DNA from: Clostridiales bacterium UBA7568
GTDB lineage: Bacteria; Bacillota; Clostridia; Oscillospirales; CAG-272
Direction: 5' to 3'
Assembly: GCA_002479075.1 (NCBI GenBank)
Contig: DLLG01000021.1
Coordinates: 1 to 23,648 of the forward strand
DNA length: 23,648 bases
Part shown: in pieces, positions 9,218 to 17,351 of the stretch
How positions within the stretch are numbered: position 1 is the first letter of the stretch
Layout: every line of letters starts with the position of its first letter
Program-made: the position numbers and the translations under genes
Notes under the pieces: generated by a model
The model's input: only the letters and a program-made list of their open reading frames with translations
Told to the model about the DNA's origin: nothing
Databases searched by the model: none

Positions 9218-11728
9218 TCAGTTTACGGCGTCTCTGTTTATTTCAACGCCGGAAAGGAGCTTGTTTGAGTCCGAAAGGAGCTTATCGAGAATCTGTGTTC
9301 TGATAAGAACGCCTGTCGAAGCCTCCTCTGATGTTTCCCCGATAAGAGTACGACTGCCGTCCGCTTCAATGCGGAAGGTTTTTGTTTTCGTCGTCGGGAC
9401 GGAGAGCTTGAAGGTTTCGTTTATCTGCTTGACCTCTTTTCCGTCCGCACCTTTGACTGTGTTATAAATATCATAGAAATTATAGGTGTAGAAGGTCTGG
9501 GTATATTCTCCGGTTGTCGCAACGGGCAGATACTGCGATACAACGAGATCGTTTTCTTCGTTATATGTGTACTTAGGCTTTAAGTTGCCGTCAACCGTGC
9601 TGACTTCTTTCAGGAAGAAACGGCCTTTTTCTTCATCATAATAAGCTGTTTCGTAATTGAGAACGACTCCGTCCGAAAGGGTTGTTTTGACGTTTGAGCA
9701 GACGATATATCCGCCGACATAACGCACCTGCGCCTGTCTGCGATTGCCGTTTTCATCCGTATAATATACAATGTTGCCCTTTTCGTCATAACGGTTATAA
9801 GATATCGGCTGATCATTCGGAGTATCGGCAATGTTTATCGTTGCATACGGATCGCTTGAAACATCGAGCCCTTCCGAGCTTCCCTCAAGCGCGAGACGTC
9901 TTGTGATAAGCACATAGAAAAGGGAACGGAAGTTTTCGTAATCACCGTATTTATCTCTGACCGTATAAAGTCCGACCGTTGTCGTTTTATATTTCAGATT
10001 GAATATAGCATCGACAAGGTTGCCGGCTTCATCAATCTTCTGGAGAAGCTTTCCGTCGTCGCCTGCCTCTGTTGCAACCGCTTTATAATTGCTTTCGTTT
10101 CCGGAAAGCGTGTATCTGACGGAAATTCCTGCCCGTTTGCAGATTATTTCAAAATAATCCGTGCAGTTGATGTAGTTGAAATAAAGAGTGCCCTGAGAGA
10201 ATTTCGCAAGCGACCATTCAACAAATTCAAATGTATCTGCGGATAACGTGCATACGGTGTCAAATTCGGGCGAATAGACATAATAAAAATCCGTGCCGCT
10301 TTCATCTGTCATCTTTTCGCTGAAATATATGACGGAATATTCCTCATCCTTTGCGTCTTCATCGACGGCGAAGCGTATCTTTGCATAGCAGTTGTCTGTT
10401 CCGTCGGCGAGGCGCTCAGGATCGAGATCAAGACCGTACTTTGAATAAACCTCTTCCGTATGGATTCTGTCTCCGAAGTCAACAACCTTTGTTGCATAGA
10501 TATATGCGATGGCGCTTGTCAGAGTTCTTGCATAATTGTTTTCATCAATGTTATAGCCGGTGGGGTAGAGCATTTTGTATGTGCCCGTCCCTGCAATCGT
10601 GCTTGACTGATCCGCAAGACCGACTTTGACGATCATATTTCTCTTGCCGTCCGAGCCTTTGCGATAAAGCTCAAATCTGCCAAGACTGTCTGCTTGGTCC
10701 CCTATCGGAGTTGTAACAAGGGTTGAAATCATTGCCGCGCTGCCGTTAAGATAAGACGCTGTTGAGCTGCTGATTACATAAACGATGAAGCGATCTCCGT
10801 TGAGTCTGTCCTTGACCATAGAGTAGTAGCCTGCTTTTGACGGCAGCTCTTTGCCGATATAGAAGGTGTAACTCTCTCCGGACGTAAGATCGACAGTTAT
10901 TTCGGAGGGAGAGGAGTCCGGGTCGAGACCGTATTTCTTGAGATCTTCTTCCGTTGCCGTGTCTGTAACTCTGAAGCCTGTTGCAAGCCCTCTGGTTATG
11001 GGCGTTGAAGAAACTACGATAGACTGAACGATGGCTGCCGAGACAGACGACTGATCCAGCGTATATTTTTCGTGTCCTTCAAGTCTGAACTGGGTTGATG
11101 AGGAGAGAATATTTACGGAATATACCGAATAATTTTCTCCCTCGGCATTTTCAAGGACGATCGCATAATATTTATCTGCAGTGCTAACCGATCTTGACGA
11201 GCCCAGAACAAAGGTATATTTTTTGCCTTCAAGGGTTACGTTGAGCTTTGTGCCGGACGCAATATCGATCCCGTAGCTCTCAAGGGACGCTTTATCTACG
11301 CTCGGGTTTACTATGGCTGCAGTTTTACCGCTTTCCTCTCCGAGCGCCAAAGCGGAGATATCCTCGTTTGAAAGATAAAAGTTATCTGAGCCGACGCTGT
11401 ATTTTGAGAAGCCTTCTTCAACGTATGCGCGGAGAACATAGCTCTCATTCGGTGTTTTTACGTGAAGCGCTTCAACCTCGTTTCTCGTTCTCAAAGGGAA
11501 GAGATAGAGAACGGAGGTTGATTCCTCAAAATATTCGCCTTCATACATAACTTCCGGATGAACCTTGACGGTTTCCGAAGGCTTTATCCATATAAAATAT
11601 ATGGGAAGTATTATTGCAACGGCTAAAAGCCCCGCAATGATCGCAATTGCCTGTTTTGTCAGGAAAGAGCGTTCGCCGCCCTCTTTTTTCACAAAGAAGG
11701 CTTTGACCTTTGAAAAAAAGTTTTTCAT
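9218..11728 (-). CDS. DUF4340-type membrane-anchored protein of a Gld-like ABC system
   Basis: The start at 11728 (MKNFFSKVKAFF, 836 aa) is chosen because AAGGAG lies 9 nt upstream and its ATGA overlaps the stop of the upstream gene; an in-frame ATG at 11749 is less likely. One transmembrane segment lies near residues 25-46 after a basic N-terminus, leaving a large extracytoplasmic part. At least two similar segments, each with an SYGID- or KYGLD-like helix end followed by strands such as YTFVLG and YTFYIG, resemble tandem DUF4340 modules. Such proteins are found beside GldG-like proteins and ABC transporters; their biochemical role is not known. It is the last gene of the operon. No catalytic motif was recognised. 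Confidence 0.85.
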   Translation of the reverse strand: MKNFFSKVKAFFVKKEGGERSFLTKQAIAIIAGLLAVAIILPIYFIWIKPSETVKVHPEVMYEGEYFEESTSVLYLFPLRTRNEVEALHVKTPNESYVLRAYVEEGFSKYSVGSDNFYLSNEDISALALGEESGKTAAIVNPSVDKASLESYGIDIASGTKLNVTLEGKKYTFVLGSSRSVSTADKYYAIVLENAEGENYSVYSVNILSSSTQFRLEGHEKYTLDQSSVSAAIVQSIVVSSTPITRGLATGFRVTDTATEEDLKKYGLDPDSSPSEITVDLTSGESYTFYIGKELPSKAGYYSMVKDRLNGDRFIVYVISSSTASYLNGSAAMISTLVTTPIGDQADSLGRFELYRKGSDGKRNMIVKVGLADQSSTIAGTGTYKMLYPTGYNIDENNYARTLTSAIAYIYATKVVDFGDRIHTEEVYSKYGLDLDPERLADGTDNCYAKIRFAVDEDAKDEEYSVIYFSEKMTDESGTDFYYVYSPEFDTVCTLSADTFEFVEWSLAKFSQGTLYFNYINCTDYFEIICKRAGISVRYTLSGNESNYKAVATEAGDDGKLLQKIDEAGNLVDAIFNLKYKTTTVGLYTVRDKYGDYENFRSLFYVLITRRLALEGSSEGLDVSSDPYATINIADTPNDQPISYNRYDEKGNIVYYTDENGNRRQAQVRYVGGYIVCSNVKTTLSDGVVLNYETAYYDEEKGRFFLKEVSTVDGNLKPKYTYNEENDLVVSQYLPVATTGEYTQTFYTYNFYDIYNTVKGADGKEVKQINETFKLSVPTTKTKTFRIEADGSRTLIGETSEEASTGVLIRTQILDKLLSDSNKLLSGVEINRDAVN

Positions 11729-13356
11729 GAATGGCGTCTCCTTATCCATACGAACGTACCGAAGCCGATTATCAGCACAGGTATAACGGCAACGCAGACA
11801 ACTGTCCAGGTTGTTGCCGCGGAGGTTGAAACGGAAAGCCCGTTTGAATCAAACTTTTTCATACCGATGTTCTCATAGCTTACGCTTTCGTTGCGGTTCA
11901 GATAAGAGAAGACCATATTCATAATGCTGTTGTTTATCGGTATCTGCGGATCGACGAATGCGCTTGAACCGAAGCAGAATACGCAGCTGTATGTGCCGTT
12001 TTCGTCATTCTTGTCCCATACGACTCTTGAGAAAGCCGCAAGTGCAACAGAGCCTCTTTCGCCGTCACATTCGGCGGTCTTGTATGAAGGAAGAAGCTCA
12101 TATGTTCCGTGGTCGCCGCTCTGAAGCCCGACGAGCTGACCGTCTGTGTTGTTTGTTGTGCGCGTATCGCTCATACCGTCTCCGTTTTCATCATTTCTGA
12201 CGATAACAGCCTTTGCGCTGTCAAAGATGGCGTCCGGATAGCTTTCGCTTGAATCCGTATCGATGATACGGCTGAGAAGTCCTCTTGCCATAATGTTAGC
12301 GGAATCAAGCTCCGAATAGTCCGCAAATATCTTGACGCCGTTTGAGCCTGAAACGGAATGTGCGTTGTCCTTGACGGAAGCGCCGTAGCCGAGGTTCCAT
12401 TCGGAGAGGAGCTCTTCAAGGGCATAGAGCTTCGGGGTTGACGAGTTTTCCATAACGATCAGATTCCCGTAATTTGTCTGAAGGAATTCTCTTATCTTTT
12501 TTGCTTCGGAAACTATATCGGGATTTTCGCTTGTCGGAGCGAGAAGGTCATAAATCGGCGCATTGATTATAAGCACGTCCGAATTATGCTTTGAACCGCT
12601 CTCGTAAGGGAAATCCTCATACGAAAGGTTTATCGCTTTTACGTTATAACCGATCTGCTCAAGGAATTCTGTCCAGTTATATGCCTGATCAAGCGTCGGC
12701 TCGCCGTGGCCCTGAAGGTAATATGCCGTCGGGCGATCGGCAAAGTTTACAAGACGGGATATTGCGGAAATGAACGCAACCTCTGCGTTGTATGCGTAGA
12801 TACTCTTTGTGGACTGACCTGTCGTTTCGCTTGTTTTGGTCATCCAGGTGAAGAAGTTTTCAATCGAGTAGCGCTTCGGCACTTTATCGATTATCGGGCT
12901 GTGATTTGAGTCCGCAAGCTCGATTGCAACGTCTGTTGAATAGATTGCGTCCGCCTCATTCAATTGATAACGGGCTTTTTCCTCCGGATTTTTAACGATG
13001 TCCTTTGAAATGAGTTTGACGTTATCAAATTTCTGCTCGATCTGCTTGATTGTGTGATAAACGTAGTTTGTATATACGGAGTTGAGAGAGAACCTGTCCT
13101 CATCCATCATAATGACGATGTTTACATATTTCTTCTCGCCGCCTTCGGGGTTGAGAATATCGTCAAGTGCCTTCTCAAAGGCGTCCGAGGTTGAATAAAT
13201 GCTTGCGCCTGTCAGGTCTGTATACCAGCCGTTTGTATCCGCAAGGGATGTAAAGACAACGTTCAGAATGAGCACAAGCGCGATGACGATGACTGTCAGC
13301 GCTGCGGCGGAGCCGCCGTATTTGAATTTTTTGCTTTTGAAAATCGAATCTTTCAT
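11725..13356 (-). CDS. GldG-like ABC transporter auxiliary protein
   Basis: 543 aa with AAAGGAGG 8 nt before the ATG. A hydrophobic segment (about 13-36) follows a lysine-rich start, and a second lies near the end (about 516-536, TVVCVAVIPVLIIGFGTFVW) before RRRHS. The central part has the GldG/ABC-auxiliary look: YVNIVIMMDEDRF, an AYYLQGHGEPTLDQ stretch typical of this family, and VLIINAPIYD with LIVMEN later. GldG acts with GldA and GldF in Bacteroidetes gliding; homologues occur in non-gliding Firmicutes with unknown substrate. The gene begins 24 nt after the permease and overlaps the DUF4340 gene by 4 nt (ATGA), indicating translational coupling. Confidence 0.88.
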   Translation of the reverse strand: MKDSIFKSKKFKYGGSAAALTVIVIALVLILNVVFTSLADTNGWYTDLTGASIYSTSDAFEKALDDILNPEGGEKKYVNIVIMMDEDRFSLNSVYTNYVYHTIKQIEQKFDNVKLISKDIVKNPEEKARYQLNEADAIYSTDVAIELADSNHSPIIDKVPKRYSIENFFTWMTKTSETTGQSTKSIYAYNAEVAFISAISRLVNFADRPTAYYLQGHGEPTLDQAYNWTEFLEQIGYNVKAINLSYEDFPYESGSKHNSDVLIINAPIYDLLAPTSENPDIVSEAKKIREFLQTNYGNLIVMENSSTPKLYALEELLSEWNLGYGASVKDNAHSVSGSNGVKIFADYSELDSANIMARGLLSRIIDTDSSESYPDAIFDSAKAVIVRNDENGDGMSDTRTTNNTDGQLVGLQSGDHGTYELLPSYKTAECDGERGSVALAAFSRVVWDKNDENGTYSCVFCFGSSAFVDPQIPINNSIMNMVFSYLNRNESVSYENIGMKKFDSNGLSVSTSAATTWTVVCVAVIPVLIIGFGTFVWIRRRHS

Positions 13357-13380
13357 CTGTGTTTCCTCCTTTACCCGAAA

Positions 13381-14091
13381 TTACGACCAGCGACGCTTCT
13401 CAAAAGCTCTGACCGTGAGGAAGAGGAAGAGCGCAGTCACGGAGGAGAAATAAACGAGAGAGGAATAATCAAGTATTCCCGAAGCAAATCTCTCCGAGCG
13501 GGCGGAGAAGGATATTGCCGAAAGGATGACGCGCAAAAATTCAATGTTTATATAGTCATTGAGCAGGCTGATGTTTATGAGAAGGATGATTGCAGCAATC
13601 GTTCCGAGCGCCGCAATGAACTGGTTTTCCGTGAGCGACGAGATGAAAACGCCGATTGCGATGAATGCCGCGCCGGCAAGAAGAATGGCAACGGCGCTGC
13701 AAATGTAGTTTGCGGCGTTGGGCGTTCCGTATTTTGCGAGAGGGATATAATAGATAACGGAAGAAAGGGCGAATGTGCCTCCGAAGAGGGTGAATGCGGC
13801 AAGAAATTTTGCAAATACCATTCCGAAAAGCGAAACGGGGCTTGTCAGAATGAGCTGGTCTGTGCGCATTTTTCTTTCTTCGCTGAGCAGCTTCATCGTT
13901 ATAAGCGGAATAATGATTATGAAGATATAAAGGATATACATAAAGTAAGCTGCGACGTTGCTGTCCTCTCCCGCCTGAACGGTGCAGTCCATAAAGATGA
14001 ACGCGCTGACGGCAAGGAATACCGCAACGAATATATATCCGACGGGGGAGGTAAAGTATGAGCGCATTTCGCGTTTATAGATCGCTGTCAT
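13381..14091 (-). CDS. ABC-2 type permease (GldF-like)
   Basis: 236 aa, starting MTAIYKREMRSYFTSPVGYI, the typical cytoplasmic start of ABC-2 permeases related to GldF and NosY. Hydrophobic segments give about six membrane helices (near residues 17-36, 50-70, 95-120, 130-155, 160-180 and 205-228). The ribosome site AAGGAGG lies inside the upstream ATPase gene, and the ATG overlaps its stop (ATGA, 14088-14091). It should form the membrane channel for the adjacent ATPase, probably as a dimer. Substrate unknown. Confidence 0.9.
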   Translation of the reverse strand: MTAIYKREMRSYFTSPVGYIFVAVFLAVSAFIFMDCTVQAGEDSNVAAYFMYILYIFIIIIPLITMKLLSEERKMRTDQLILTSPVSLFGMVFAKFLAAFTLFGGTFALSSVIYYIPLAKYGTPNAANYICSAVAILLAGAAFIAIGVFISSLTENQFIAALGTIAAIILLINISLLNDYINIEFLRVILSAISFSARSERFASGILDYSSLVYFSSVTALFLFLTVRAFEKRRWS

Positions 14092-15044
14092 TTTCTTTTT
14101 CCTCCTTCTTTTTCATTTTCATCGACAACGGAAATGAATATATCCTCGATGTTTGCGCCGAGATATTGCATAGACATTATCGGCCAGCCGTTTTGCGCAA
14201 GGGCATAGAAAAGCGGCTTTCTTATGTCAACATCGTTCTGACTTTCAACTATGAAAAGCGACGAGCCGTCTCCGTATGAAGCGGAGCAAGCGGCATATGT
14301 TACGCCTGTTATCTTCTTTATCGTTGAAAGCACGGCGGATACGGGACCCGAAATGCAAACGGAGAGCTTTCTGTTGCCGCGCAGCGCCTGCTCGATGTTT
14401 TCCGTCTTTTCGTCCGCAACGATTTTTCCCTCGTTTATTATGATAATTCTGTCGCAAATGGCTTTTACCTCGGAAAGGATATGCGTGCTGAGAATGACGG
14501 TGTGTTTTTTGCCGAGCTCCTTTATAAGGTTGCGGATGTCAATTATCTGTTTGGGGTCAAGACCGTTTGTCGGCTCGTCGAAAATGACAACCTCGGGACT
14601 GCCGACGAGCGCTCCCGCAATGCCGACACGCTGGCGGTAGCCTTTGGAAAGATTCTTTATGACTCTGCCGTATTCTTCTTCAATCTTTGTGACGCGGCAG
14701 ATCTCCGCAATATGCTCCTTGCGGTTGAGAGTGCATTTTTTCAGGTCGAATATGAAGTTCAGATATTCGCCGACGGTCATCTCAAGATAGAGCGGGGGCA
14801 TTTCCGGCAGATACCCGATCTTTTTTTTGACAGCCATCGGGTGTTCGAGAATGTCCAGCCCGTCAACCATAGCCTTGCCGGAGGTTGAGGAGAGGTATCC
14901 CGTGATAATGTTCATAGTTGTCGATTTGCCGGCGCCGTTCGGTCCGAGGAAGCCGACAATCTCTCCGTCCGCAACCTCAAAGCTGACGTCGTTTATGGCA
15001 TATCTTTCGCCGTATTTTTTTGTCAGATGTTCAATTTTAATCAT
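14088..15044 (-). CDS. ABC transporter ATP-binding protein (GldA-like)
   Basis: 318 aa with all ATPase motifs: Walker A GPNGAGKST (34-42), signature LSKGYRQRV (132-140), Walker B VVIFDEP (152-158), D-loop GLD (161-163) and switch His188 in STHIL. The Q-loop region reads IGYLPEMPPLY, with Glu at the usual Gln position, common in this ABC-2 subgroup. The roughly 100-residue C-terminal extension is also usual there. GGAG precedes the ATG. It follows the lipid kinase by 18 nt and overlaps the permease by 4 nt, so it should energise that permease. Confidence 0.94.
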   Translation of the reverse strand: MIKIEHLTKKYGERYAINDVSFEVADGEIVGFLGPNGAGKSTTMNIITGYLSSTSGKAMVDGLDILEHPMAVKKKIGYLPEMPPLYLEMTVGEYLNFIFDLKKCTLNRKEHIAEICRVTKIEEEYGRVIKNLSKGYRQRVGIAGALVGSPEVVIFDEPTNGLDPKQIIDIRNLIKELGKKHTVILSTHILSEVKAICDRIIIINEGKIVADEKTENIEQALRGNRKLSVCISGPVSAVLSTIKKITGVTYAACSASYGDGSSLFIVESQNDVDIRKPLFYALAQNGWPIMSMQYLGANIEDIFISVVDENEKEGGKRK

Positions 15045-15062
15045 TTCTTATTCTCCGTTGTT

Positions 15063-15953
15063 TTATTCGAGAAGCAAAAGTCTGTCCTTTAAGACTTTTG
15101 CGTCAACTTTTTGGTGTATTCCGCCGAATTCTCCGTCAATCGTCCATTCGGGAGGGTCGCAGAGGAATTCAAACGTCACATCCTCAACAGCCAGTCTTGT
15201 GACAAGCGGCGAGTCAATGGTCGGGGTAAACAAAGCCTTTATGGCTTCCTGAAGCTCCGCTCCTGAGTTTGGATAGCTGACAAGCGTAACCTCCAGTTTC
15301 CCGTCGCGCAGCATATCAATCGTACTTCCGGGGAACATTTTGAACCCGCCGACGGATATTGAATTGGTCACCATTCCGAAAATGAAATCTCCGAAGATCA
15401 TTCTTTCTCCGCAAGTAATTTTCATTTTCAGCGGTTTCAGTTCCTGGAGCTTTTTCGCTCCCTCCGCAAAATACGCCAGCTTGCCGAAGGAAGCCTTATC
15501 TGCCTGCGGGGTTTTATAGCACGCTTCGACAATCGCTCCGAAGGCTGCGACGTATGAAAAAGTTTTGTCCCCGAAGATACCCATATCATATGCCTTCGGC
15601 TCTGCGGGAACGAGCTTTTGCAAAGCGGCTTTGATGTTTTTCGGAATCCCGTGCGACGTTGCAAAATCGTTGACGGTGCCTGTCGGTATATAGCCTATGG
15701 GAACGTTCTTTCCGCAGGCATATATGCCGTTCAATGTTTCGCTCAGGGTTCCGTCTCCGCCGCAACAGATAACGGCGTCATAGTCCGAGGCACATTCCTT
15801 GAGCGTACTTGTTATGTCGCCCTGCGCTTTTGAAAGATAAACCGTTACAAATCTGTATTTTTCCGAAAGAAGAGAAACCATTTCATATATCCAGCGCTTC
15901 GCAATTCCGTCGCCGGCATTGGGGTTGATGACCAGAAGTAATTTGTCTGACAT
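15063..15953 (-). CDS. Diacylglycerol-kinase-family lipid kinase (YegS/DgkB-like)
   Basis: 296 aa with GGAGGA 7 nt before the ATG. It shows NPNAGDG (10-16), the nucleotide loop GGDGTLSETLNG (65-76) and PTGTVNDFA (90-98), the standard order of the DAGK catalytic family. The C-terminal half is the beta-sandwich lid (KMKITCGERMIFGDFIFGMV, later LEFLC-like strands and WTIDGE). Family members phosphorylate diacylglycerol or related lipids at the inner membrane face; the substrate here cannot be told. It is the first gene of the operon, 18 nt before the ABC ATPase, which hints at a link between lipid turnover and the transporter. Confidence 0.92.
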   Translation of the reverse strand: MSDKLLLVINPNAGDGIAKRWIYEMVSLLSEKYRFVTVYLSKAQGDITSTLKECASDYDAVICCGGDGTLSETLNGIYACGKNVPIGYIPTGTVNDFATSHGIPKNIKAALQKLVPAEPKAYDMGIFGDKTFSYVAAFGAIVEACYKTPQADKASFGKLAYFAEGAKKLQELKPLKMKITCGERMIFGDFIFGMVTNSISVGGFKMFPGSTIDMLRDGKLEVTLVSYPNSGAELQEAIKALFTPTIDSPLVTRLAVEDVTFEFLCDPPEWTIDGEFGGIHQKVDAKVLKDRLLLLE

Positions 15954-15988
15954 AAAATTATCCTCCGCTTGTCATATTTGTTGTATAC

Positions 15989-16016
15989 AGAATATATTTT
16001 ACACCTTATTTGTTAA
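15989..16016 (-). promoter_or_regulatory. Candidate promoter of the lipid kinase/ABC operon
   Basis: On the minus strand TTAACA (16016-16011) and TATTCT (15994-15989) are separated by 16 nt, in AT-rich DNA about 36 nt before the kinase start. No operator was recognised. Confidence 0.4.
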
Positions 16017-16065
16017 TAAATCAAGAAAATTTCCTACTTTTCTTCACCGTACTTTCCTTTGACCG

Positions 16066-16089
16066 TACTTTTCTTTGAAAAGAAAAGTA
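16066..16089. repeat. Purine/pyrimidine hairpin repeat, copy 1
   Basis: TACTTTTCTTT and AAAGAAAAGTA flank GA, an 11-bp perfect inverted repeat. Relative to copies at 16202 and 18131 the inner pair is T-A instead of C-G, so both arms changed together. It is followed by the same GCAAAAGAAACTTCGG-type tail as the other copies. Confidence 0.8.
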
Positions 16090-16201
16090 AGCAAAAGAAA
16101 CTTCGGCCATTTGTTTGCGCAAACTTTATAAAAAGAAAACAGAGATGATTTTTCATCTTTGTTTTTGCTTTGTTGTGCTTTAAAATAAAGCGGGCGCCGT
16201 T

Positions 16202-16221
16202 CTTTTCTTCGAGAAGAAAAG
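16202..16221. repeat. Purine/pyrimidine hairpin repeat, copy 2
   Basis: CTTTTCTTC-GA-GAAGAAAAG inverted repeat directly before the first 115-bp unit at 16223. Confidence 0.8.
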
Positions 16222-16222
16222 T

Positions 16223-16337
16223 AGGCAAAAGAAACTTTGGTAATTGTTTTGTGCAGATGTTTCATTATCTGCATATCCGGGTGTTACAACGTAGGGGACG
16301 GGTCTCCCGTCCCGATGTCACGTCTTTATGGATATAC
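16223..16337. repeat. 115-bp interspersed repeat unit, copy 1
   Basis: Starts AGGCAAAAGAAACTTTGG and includes CTGCATATCCGGGTGTTAC and then a GC-rich hairpin, GGGACGGG-TCT-CCCGTCCC (16295-16313). It ends GTCTTTATGGATATAC and runs straight into copy 2. It belongs to the 15954-16682 intergenic stretch, which holds no convincing gene. Confidence 0.85.
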
Positions 16338-16452
16338 AGGCAAAAGAAACTTCGGTAATTGTTTTGTGCAGACGTTTCATTACCTGCATATCCGGGTGTT
16401 ACATTGTAGGGGAGGGGTTTCCCCTCCCGTCACCCCGTCTTCATCGATACAC
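16338..16452. repeat. 115-bp interspersed repeat unit, copy 2
   Basis: Tandem copy of 16223-16337. Its hairpin is GGGAGGGG-TTT-CCCCTCCC (16410-16428): a C-G pair of copy 1 has become G-C, with both arms changed, so pairing is kept. Confidence 0.85.
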
Positions 16453-16570
16453 AATCCGGCAAATCCCTCCCGTCTCGGCGACGCCTGCCTGGCTTGCTTC
16501 GCAATCCGGCAAATCCCTCCCGTCTCGGCGACGCCCGCCCCGATTGCTTGCGCAAATCAGCAAATCCCGT
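16452..16570. repeat. 50-bp tandem repeat, about 2.3 copies
   Basis: CAATCCGGCAAATCCCTCCC starts at 16452 and again at 16502, followed each time by GTCTCGGCGACGCC and a GCTTGC end. A third, degenerate start (CAAATCAGCAAATCCC) is near 16553. It directly abuts the 115-bp unit. Confidence 0.8.
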
Positions 16571-16647
16571 CCCGTCACCCCCGGCTTTATCGATATGCGG
16601 GGCAAGAATTGCTTTTTCGTACTTTATCTTCAAAAAACGTATAAAAG

Positions 16648-16680
16648 AAAAGTGCCGCGGTCATCCGTCGCAGCACTTTT
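16648..16680 (-). terminator. Terminator of the DUF218 gene
   Basis: AAAAGTGCTGCG and CGCGGCACTTTT (minus-strand read) pair over 12 bp with one G-T around a 9-nt loop, followed by CTTTTATAC. It begins 2 nt after the stop codon of the minus-strand gene ending at 16683. Confidence 0.8.
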
Positions 16681-16682
16681 TG

Positions 16683-17270
16683 TTATTTTGAAAGTGACAA
16701 TATAAAATCCTTGACCCTTGCGGGGATCTCCCTTATGTCGCGGAAGAGCTGACCGCCGTAAGTATGCAGATCTGCCGAAACGCCGACAGCCGAAATCCCG
16801 CGGCTTTTCGCTATATATATCGCTCTGTAAAGATGATATTTCTGCGTTACGATGATTGCGCTTTTGATTCCATAGATCTTTTTTGCCCTGTCAATACTTT
16901 CAAAGGTTGAAAGACCAAGCGTATCCGTCATTATGTCCTCCTCCGGCACGCCGAGCGAAAGGCAGACCCGCTTCATCGTGCCGACTTCGTCATATTTCTC
17001 CGCATTTTTGCTGTCGCCGGAGAGGAGAAGCTTTTTTCCCGCGCCGTTTTTATAAAGGTCAACTGCCGTCAGAAGTCTGTCTCGGAGCATATCGCTCGGC
17101 GATCCGTCAGGCTTTACGCCGCATCCGAGAACGATTATAACCTCTGCCCCTGCATTTTCCCTGTCCGTAATATTTTTTTGCGACGAAAAAACGACGGCAA
17201 AATTCAGGCAGAGACAGACAATAAAAACGAGCGCAAATGTTGCGCATAAAATAATTAAAGCTTTTTTCAT
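16683..17270 (-). CDS. DUF218/SanA-ElyC-like membrane protein
   Basis: 195 aa starting MKKALIILC after AAGGGGG. An N-terminal hydrophobic segment (about 5-28) anchors an extracytoplasmic DUF218 domain: VIIVLGCGVKPDG, KLLLSGD, LSTFESIDRAKKIYG and IIVTQKYHLYRA are the family hallmarks in order. Relatives (SanA, ElyC, YdcF) are linked to envelope integrity and vancomycin sensitivity in Gram-negatives; the reaction is unknown. Length is normal for the short SanA form. It is divergent from the PHP gene, with 81 nt between the start codons, and the pair is bracketed by repeats. Confidence 0.9.
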   Translation of the reverse strand: MKKALIILCATFALVFIVCLCLNFAVVFSSQKNITDRENAGAEVIIVLGCGVKPDGSPSDMLRDRLLTAVDLYKNGAGKKLLLSGDSKNAEKYDEVGTMKRVCLSLGVPEEDIMTDTLGLSTFESIDRAKKIYGIKSAIIVTQKYHLYRAIYIAKSRGISAVGVSADLHTYGGQLFRDIREIPARVKDFILSLSK

Positions 17271-17282
17271 TCCGTTACCCCC

Positions 17283-17311
17283 TTGACCTTTCTCCGTCGC
17301 TATGATAAATT
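17283..17311 (+). promoter_or_regulatory. Weak candidate promoter of the PHP gene
   Basis: TTGACC (17283-17288) and TAAATT (17306-17311) are 17 nt apart, about 40 nt before the PHP start. The -10 match is poor and the region is AT-rich, so other boxes are possible. Confidence 0.3.
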
Positions 17312-17351
17312 ATCTATTGATATTATATCACACCACGGAGGCTTTGTAAAT

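Noticed and set aside
16223..16570. Possible CRISPR array
   Set aside because: The 115-bp and 50-bp units are repeated along their whole length with no unique spacers of constant size, and no cas gene is present.
16034..16705. Several short open frames on both strands between the lipid kinase and DUF218 genes
   Set aside because: They are translations of the repeat units and hairpins, with no ribosome sites and the same peptide recurring wherever the repeat occurs.
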